From NCBI GenBank assembly GCA_900553035.1, contig USCC01000086.1, positions 1-8,969 of the forward strand: a DNA stretch of 8,969 bases, in the 5' to 3' direction. The first letter of the stretch is position 1. Each line of letters starts with the position of its first letter. This DNA is from an uncultured Rhodospirillaceae bacterium (GTDB lineage: Bacteria > Pseudomonadota > Alphaproteobacteria > CAAGCB01 > CAG-977). The notes under the pieces are model-generated. The model had not been told where the DNA came from. It was given only the letters and a program-made list of their open reading frames with translations, and did not search any database. The position numbers were made by a program, and so were the translations under genes. Of the stretch, positions 5,934-8,969 are shown one piece after another.

Positions 5934-8339
5934 ATGAGCGATAAAGTTAATGTTTTTCACCTGACCAGCCGCGGCGGTATCAGCATCAATTCCGAAAACG
6001 GGGCGGCTGTTGAAAATCCGGGTGGCGGTGTTTACACGGCCATGTGCGATGCCAAACAGGCCGGGGACGAATCCATCGACGTGGCATGGGTCGGCAAGGA
6101 ATCCGCGGTTCCTCAGGAAAAATCCGCCAGATGGTCCGAGGTGAACGCCGACTGGGCAGCTTTATCCTCTGAACAGAAGACGGCGCTCAGCAAAGGCCAG
6201 GCTTTCCTGCCCGTCAGCGGAAAAATGGAAAACGGCCTCAGCACCGAAGTCTTTTCCGTCCCGCCCGCTCTGCGCGATTTCGCCCGCCAGAATACGCTCG
6301 ACTTCCTCTGGGGGCCCGGCGGCCACGGGTTTGAAAACCTTTTTGAAAAGAATAAAAAGCATGCCGTCGATTCCTTAAAGGCTCTGACGTTCAAAAAAAA
6401 TGCCCTGCGCGATGTCAATAACGCCTATCAGAACAAGGAAATCGATTTCAGGGAAGCTGTCGAGCTTTCAACGTACGTCATGCTCGGCGAACGGACTTCG
6501 GCCGATAAGCTCAAGGCCGCGAAAACAGATCTGAAGATTTTGTCCTGCGAAGACGACATCCGTCTGTTCGGAGATCCGTCCTGCGTCGCTCCGAACGTTA
6601 AAAAGGCGATGATGCAGGCAATGAGCCGGGAAGGTTTTGCCGGCGATTACGCCGTCGATAAGGAGGCAATGGACGCGCGTTTGGCACAGGTCGCCGATAT
6701 ACCCGCGATTGAGGCAAAAGTCGAAAAAGTCAACGAAGCCATGGCGCTTGACCTCGGATTCCGATACCAGACAGCCGAAGCCGCCCATTCCGCAAAGATG
6801 ATGCGCGAACGCATGGCGGGACTCGACAATGTCATGTTCTTCAGCCAGGACTACGACAACGAAATGGTTCCCTACGCGATGCGCGGCAAGGAAGGCGAAA
6901 TGCCGATCGGCATGTTCCGGCACATCCCCGTCCTGAGCACCGAGGAAATGAACGGTATGACGATTGACGGTACGCCTCTTCTGGAACATCCGGGCATGAA
7001 GGAATATTTCGCCCGCGTCATGTCGTCGGCCGATGTCGTGGGATGTCAGACGGATCGTGATGCAAAGCACATCTGCGACATCATGAAACAGATCGCACCG
7101 GAAGGATTCAAAAAGGCCGCCGAAGGGGAAAATGTTTACGAATTCTTCGGTAAAAAGGTCAAAATTCAGGAATATCCGATCGGTATCAACCCGCAGGATG
7201 TCCGCCGAAAAGCGAATCAGGACTGCCAGGGTGAAACCTTCAAGGCCGTTCAGGAATTTGCGGAAGGCAAAAATCTGTGCTTTATCGGCGGATGCCGTGC
7301 AGACTACACAAAGGGCGTTGACGAAGCCGTCGAGGCGGCCGATGTTTTCCTGGAAAAAGTGCAGAAATACGAAAAGGTTGAAAAGGGAACGCCGGTTTAT
7401 GAGGCTCTGTCTGCGGATGAAAAGAAAGAATTTGAACAGTTCGGCACTGAACAGGCCCGCAATACGGTCTTCTTCATTCAGGTGCAGCCGACTCGCGGCG
7501 GCCATGAAGACTTCGACGCGACGGCCAAGCGCCTGTCGGCAAAGTTCGCCAAGCTGAACGAAGAATTCCCGACAAAATCAAAAACCATTTTCGCCGGTCT
7601 GCCTCATGCGGAACTGATGGCCGTGATGAAACGTGCCGACATCAAGATCGACATTTCGATCAAGGACGGCATGGCTCTGGTGCCCAAGGAATACAACGCC
7701 GCTCAGTTCGGCAAGGAAGAACCGGGCATCGCCATCGTCAGCGACGGCATGGGTGTGGCACGCGGGGCTTTGCAGATCAATAAGGAAATTGAAGCAAAGT
7801 ACGGTATTCAGAATGCTTTCCCGGTTGTCGATAATCCGGTTTCGTTTAAAAGCCGGCATCCCGACGAAGCCAACATGGATACGGTGAACGCCGTCGTTTC
7901 GACAATCGCCGAAGTCATTAAGCGTCCGCCGGAAGTCAAGCGGCTGATTAATGATTACATCAACACGCAGATGGAAACGTATGACCTGAAATGGTGGAAC
8001 AAGGTTCAGTCCGAAGATCTGAAAACCATGTCCGCGGTCAATCAGGCCGAACGGGCTCGGGAAGCGGAAGCGCTGAAGGCCGGAAAAGCCGTTGAATATT
8101 ATACGGCGAAGTTCGGCAAAGACGTTGATATCACCGAACTGGCCTTCAAGCCGAACGGCGAACTGCGTACGAAACCGGTGGCTTTCGGCCAGAAAATGGC
8201 CTGGACGCGCAAGCAGCTGGGGTACATGCTGGATACGGGCAGTGAAGGGACTTCTTCCGTTTACATCCATAAATGCGAAAAGCCCAAAGCGAATGCTTCC
8301 GTCATTCAGAAGCTGGCGGCGCAGAAAAAACAGCGTTAA
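5934..8339 (+). CDS. Divergent OtsA-like GT20 glycosyltransferase (putative trehalose-6-phosphate synthase)
   Basis: This 801-residue protein carries the ordered landmarks of trehalose-6-phosphate synthase. An N-terminal HLTSRGG (Arg13, like Arg9 of E. coli OtsA) is followed by NPGGGVYTA (29-36, the glycine loop), AWVGKE (51-56) and FLWGP (124-128). Next come SQDYD (304-308, like HDYHL) and GMFRHIP (326-332, His330). Then VVGCQTDRD (368-376), EYPIGIN (413-419), CRADYTKG (454-461, Arg455 and Lys460), IQVQPTRGG (515-523) and DGMALVPKEYNAAQ (578-591, Asp578 and Glu586). It ends with PGIAIVSDGMGVARGA (597-612). Donor- and acceptor-site residues are largely kept, so it should join a nucleotide-sugar to a sugar phosphate, classically UDP-glucose and glucose-6-phosphate. 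It is far longer than OtsA (about 475): an insertion of roughly 130 residues lies between about 150 and 285, a smaller one around 478-508, and about 100 residues follow the core. There is no fused phosphatase domain. ATG 5934 is preferred over TTG 5928; AAGG lies 10 nt upstream. An altered substrate is possible. Confidence 0.8.
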   Translation: MSDKVNVFHLTSRGGISINSENGAAVENPGGGVYTAMCDAKQAGDESIDVAWVGKESAVPQEKSARWSEVNADWAALSSEQKTALSKGQAFLPVSGKMENGLSTEVFSVPPALRDFARQNTLDFLWGPGGHGFENLFEKNKKHAVDSLKALTFKKNALRDVNNAYQNKEIDFREAVELSTYVMLGERTSADKLKAAKTDLKILSCEDDIRLFGDPSCVAPNVKKAMMQAMSREGFAGDYAVDKEAMDARLAQVADIPAIEAKVEKVNEAMALDLGFRYQTAEAAHSAKMMRERMAGLDNVMFFSQDYDNEMVPYAMRGKEGEMPIGMFRHIPVLSTEEMNGMTIDGTPLLEHPGMKEYFARVMSSADVVGCQTDRDAKHICDIMKQIAPEGFKKAAEGENVYEFFGKKVKIQEYPIGINPQDVRRKANQDCQGETFKAVQEFAEGKNLCFIGGCRADYTKGVDEAVEAADVFLEKVQKYEKVEKGTPVYEALSADEKKEFEQFGTEQARNTVFFIQVQPTRGGHEDFDATAKRLSAKFAKLNEEFPTKSKTIFAGLPHAELMAVMKRADIKIDISIKDGMALVPKEYNAAQFGKEEPGIAIVSDGMGVARGALQINKEIEAKYGIQNAFPVVDNPVSFKSRHPDEANMDTVNAVVSTIAEVIKRPPEVKRLINDYINTQMETYDLKWWNKVQSEDLKTMSAVNQAERAREAEALKAGKAVEYYTAKFGKDVDITELAFKPNGELRTKPVAFGQKMAWTRKQLGYMLDTGSEGTSSVYIHKCEKPKANASVIQKLAAQKKQR

Positions 8340-8343
8340 AGAT

Positions 8344-8368
8344 AAAAGCCTCCTTCGGGAGGCTTTTT
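8344..8368 (+). terminator. Intrinsic terminator with UUCG loop
   Basis: A perfect inverted repeat (8344-8353 with 8358-8367) closes a TTCG tetraloop on a C-G pair, the very stable cUUCGg form, and ends in a T run (8364-8368). It begins 5 nt after the stop of the OtsA-like gene. The A run on its left side gives it T residues on the other strand too, so it may work in both directions. Confidence 0.93.
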
Positions 8369-8969
8369 CATGCCGGAAACGAACAGACATTCCGGAAAAC
8401 GGGCGCGGTACATGAATGTTTCCTTGCGGACATAAGGCCGAAAAACAAAGAGAAGAGGAACTCCGCCAGAGGCCGAAGCAACAGCCGGATTCCGGTTGAG
8501 GATGAAAAAGCGTGCCGGCATGGGTTCGGTTCAGAGGCATGAACTGTACGGGAGTGCCGGCCATACGCTTTCCGAAGCGGGAAATAAGGCTCGGCGTAGC
8601 GGGCGGGGACGACACTTGTCTCGGTCTGTTCGCGGTCCTTCCGGATGCGGGGAAGAGCCGGTTGCGGATATTGCGTAAAAGCCCTCCGGACAGCGCCGAT
8701 ATGCCGAAAAGTTGGTCGGCAGGCGGTTTTTGTAAACCTGAATACCGTTTTGAGGCTTCTTCGGCCGGAAAACGTGTGGAGTCCTTTGCCTGCTGAGGCC
8801 GCGATGGTGTCAGACGTAAAGAGAGCCTTACTCTATTTAAAGGAAGCGGGATATACCGGGATAAAAGGCAGGCTGTAAACAACAATCCCCTTTCTTGCTT
8901 GTTTTTTTATTCTTTGATGCCATCATTAAAATATTGAGGGCTGATGCAGAACCCGGGGGTGGCCGGATC
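8369..8969. other. 600-nt stretch without a convincing gene
   Basis: Open frames here are short or antisense-like, rich in Arg, Ser and Pro, and have no recognisable motif. Several inverted repeats with small bulges cluster in 8373-8725 and are listed separately as a possible structured RNA. The last 90 bases are more AT-rich, with a T run at 8901-8908 that has no GC stem before it. The right edge cuts off whatever follows, so part of this could be the upstream region of a gene outside the window. Confidence 0.5.
8373..8725 (+). ncRNA. Candidate structured RNA (unidentified)
   Basis: Three bulged stems occur in this untranslated stretch. First, 8414-8423 pairs with 8375-8392 to give about 10 bp with an 8-nt bulge; a competing 6-bp stem (8373-8378 with 8390-8395) is also possible. 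Second, 8507-8520 pairs with 8555-8571, which is 14 bp broken only by a 3-nt bulge (8562-8564). It encloses a 5-bp hairpin, GTTCA with TGAAC, around 8529-8544. Third, 8702-8707 pairs with 8716-8721, extended by 8694-8697 with 8722-8725 across a 4-nt bulge. It lacks the signatures I would expect of RNase P RNA, tmRNA or SRP RNA. The strand is uncertain and no promoter was identified. GC-rich DNA gives such stems by chance, so confidence is low. Confidence 0.25.

Noticed and set aside
6468..7505. Minus-strand open frame of 345 codons inside the OtsA-like gene
   Set aside because: It is fully antisense to a region with clear GT20 motifs, is rich in Phe, His and Arg, and has no family signature.
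8512..8796. Plus-strand open frame of 94 codons
   Set aside because: It has no motif, no good ribosome-binding site and an unusual composition. Its start overlaps one arm of a strong inverted repeat.
8804..8878. 24-codon frame (starts MVSDVKRALLYLKEAG) with GAGG 5 nt upstream
   Set aside because: It reads like a plausible amphipathic peptide, but it is too short and without any supporting context to call a gene.
7578..8885. Long minus-strand open frame (435 codons)
   Set aside because: It runs antisense through the 3' part of the OtsA-like gene and across the 8344-8368 terminator. Its composition is that of a GC-driven shadow frame and it has no recognisable motif.
8877..8908. Possible terminator from AAACAA (8877-8882), TTGTTT (8899-8904) and the following T run
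   Set aside because: The stem is only 6 A/T-rich pairs with a 16-nt loop, too weak for an intrinsic terminator.

Overview
The window looks like a chromosomal segment of a Gram-negative bacterium, most plausibly an alphaproteobacterium. The main reason is a compact MCE-type lipid transport operon: an MlaE permease with a fused STAS-like N-terminus, an MlaF ATPase, an MlaD-type MCE protein, and an auxiliary lipoprotein of the PqiC/ABC_trans_aux type. That last protein needs an outer membrane. The taxonomic placement is inference. No tRNA, rRNA, CRISPR array, transposase or phage gene was seen.

Layout. Positions 1-77 hold a small 11-bp tandem repeat, followed by an intrinsic terminator (78-103) facing the minus strand. 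From 166 to 5654 six minus-strand genes are packed tightly. In transcription order they are an OtsB-like HAD phosphatase (5654-4482), mlaE (4463-3339), mlaF (3337-2561), mlaD (2564-1737), the lipoprotein (1740-1135) and a putative HExxH metallopeptidase (1134-166). Two ATGA overlaps, one TAAATG junction and gaps of 1 and 18 nt point to one transcript. It would start at a promoter near 5709-5737 and end at the 78-103 terminator. A 279-nt AT-rich intergenic region (5655-5933) with a second promoter separates this operon from a plus-strand gene of 801 codons (5934-8339). That gene is a strongly divergent OtsA-type (GT20) glycosyltransferase and ends at a UUCG-loop terminator (8344-8368). The last 600 bases have no convincing gene but contain several bulged inverted repeats that could be a structured RNA.

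The main discovery is the divergent pair around 5655-5933. The two flanking proteins would probably be called hypothetical in routine annotation. Read by motif, they look like trehalose-6-phosphate synthase (GT20) and trehalose-6-phosphate phosphatase (OtsB-type HAD), facing each other across a shared regulatory region. Both depart from the classical enzymes. The synthase carries a large insertion and a C-terminal extension, and the phosphatase has a rearranged motif IV. They may make trehalose or a related sugar. The phosphatase gene also heads the lipid-transport operon, which links a sugar-phosphate pathway to envelope lipid traffic at the level of transcription. All functional assignments are from reading the sequence; no searches were run.
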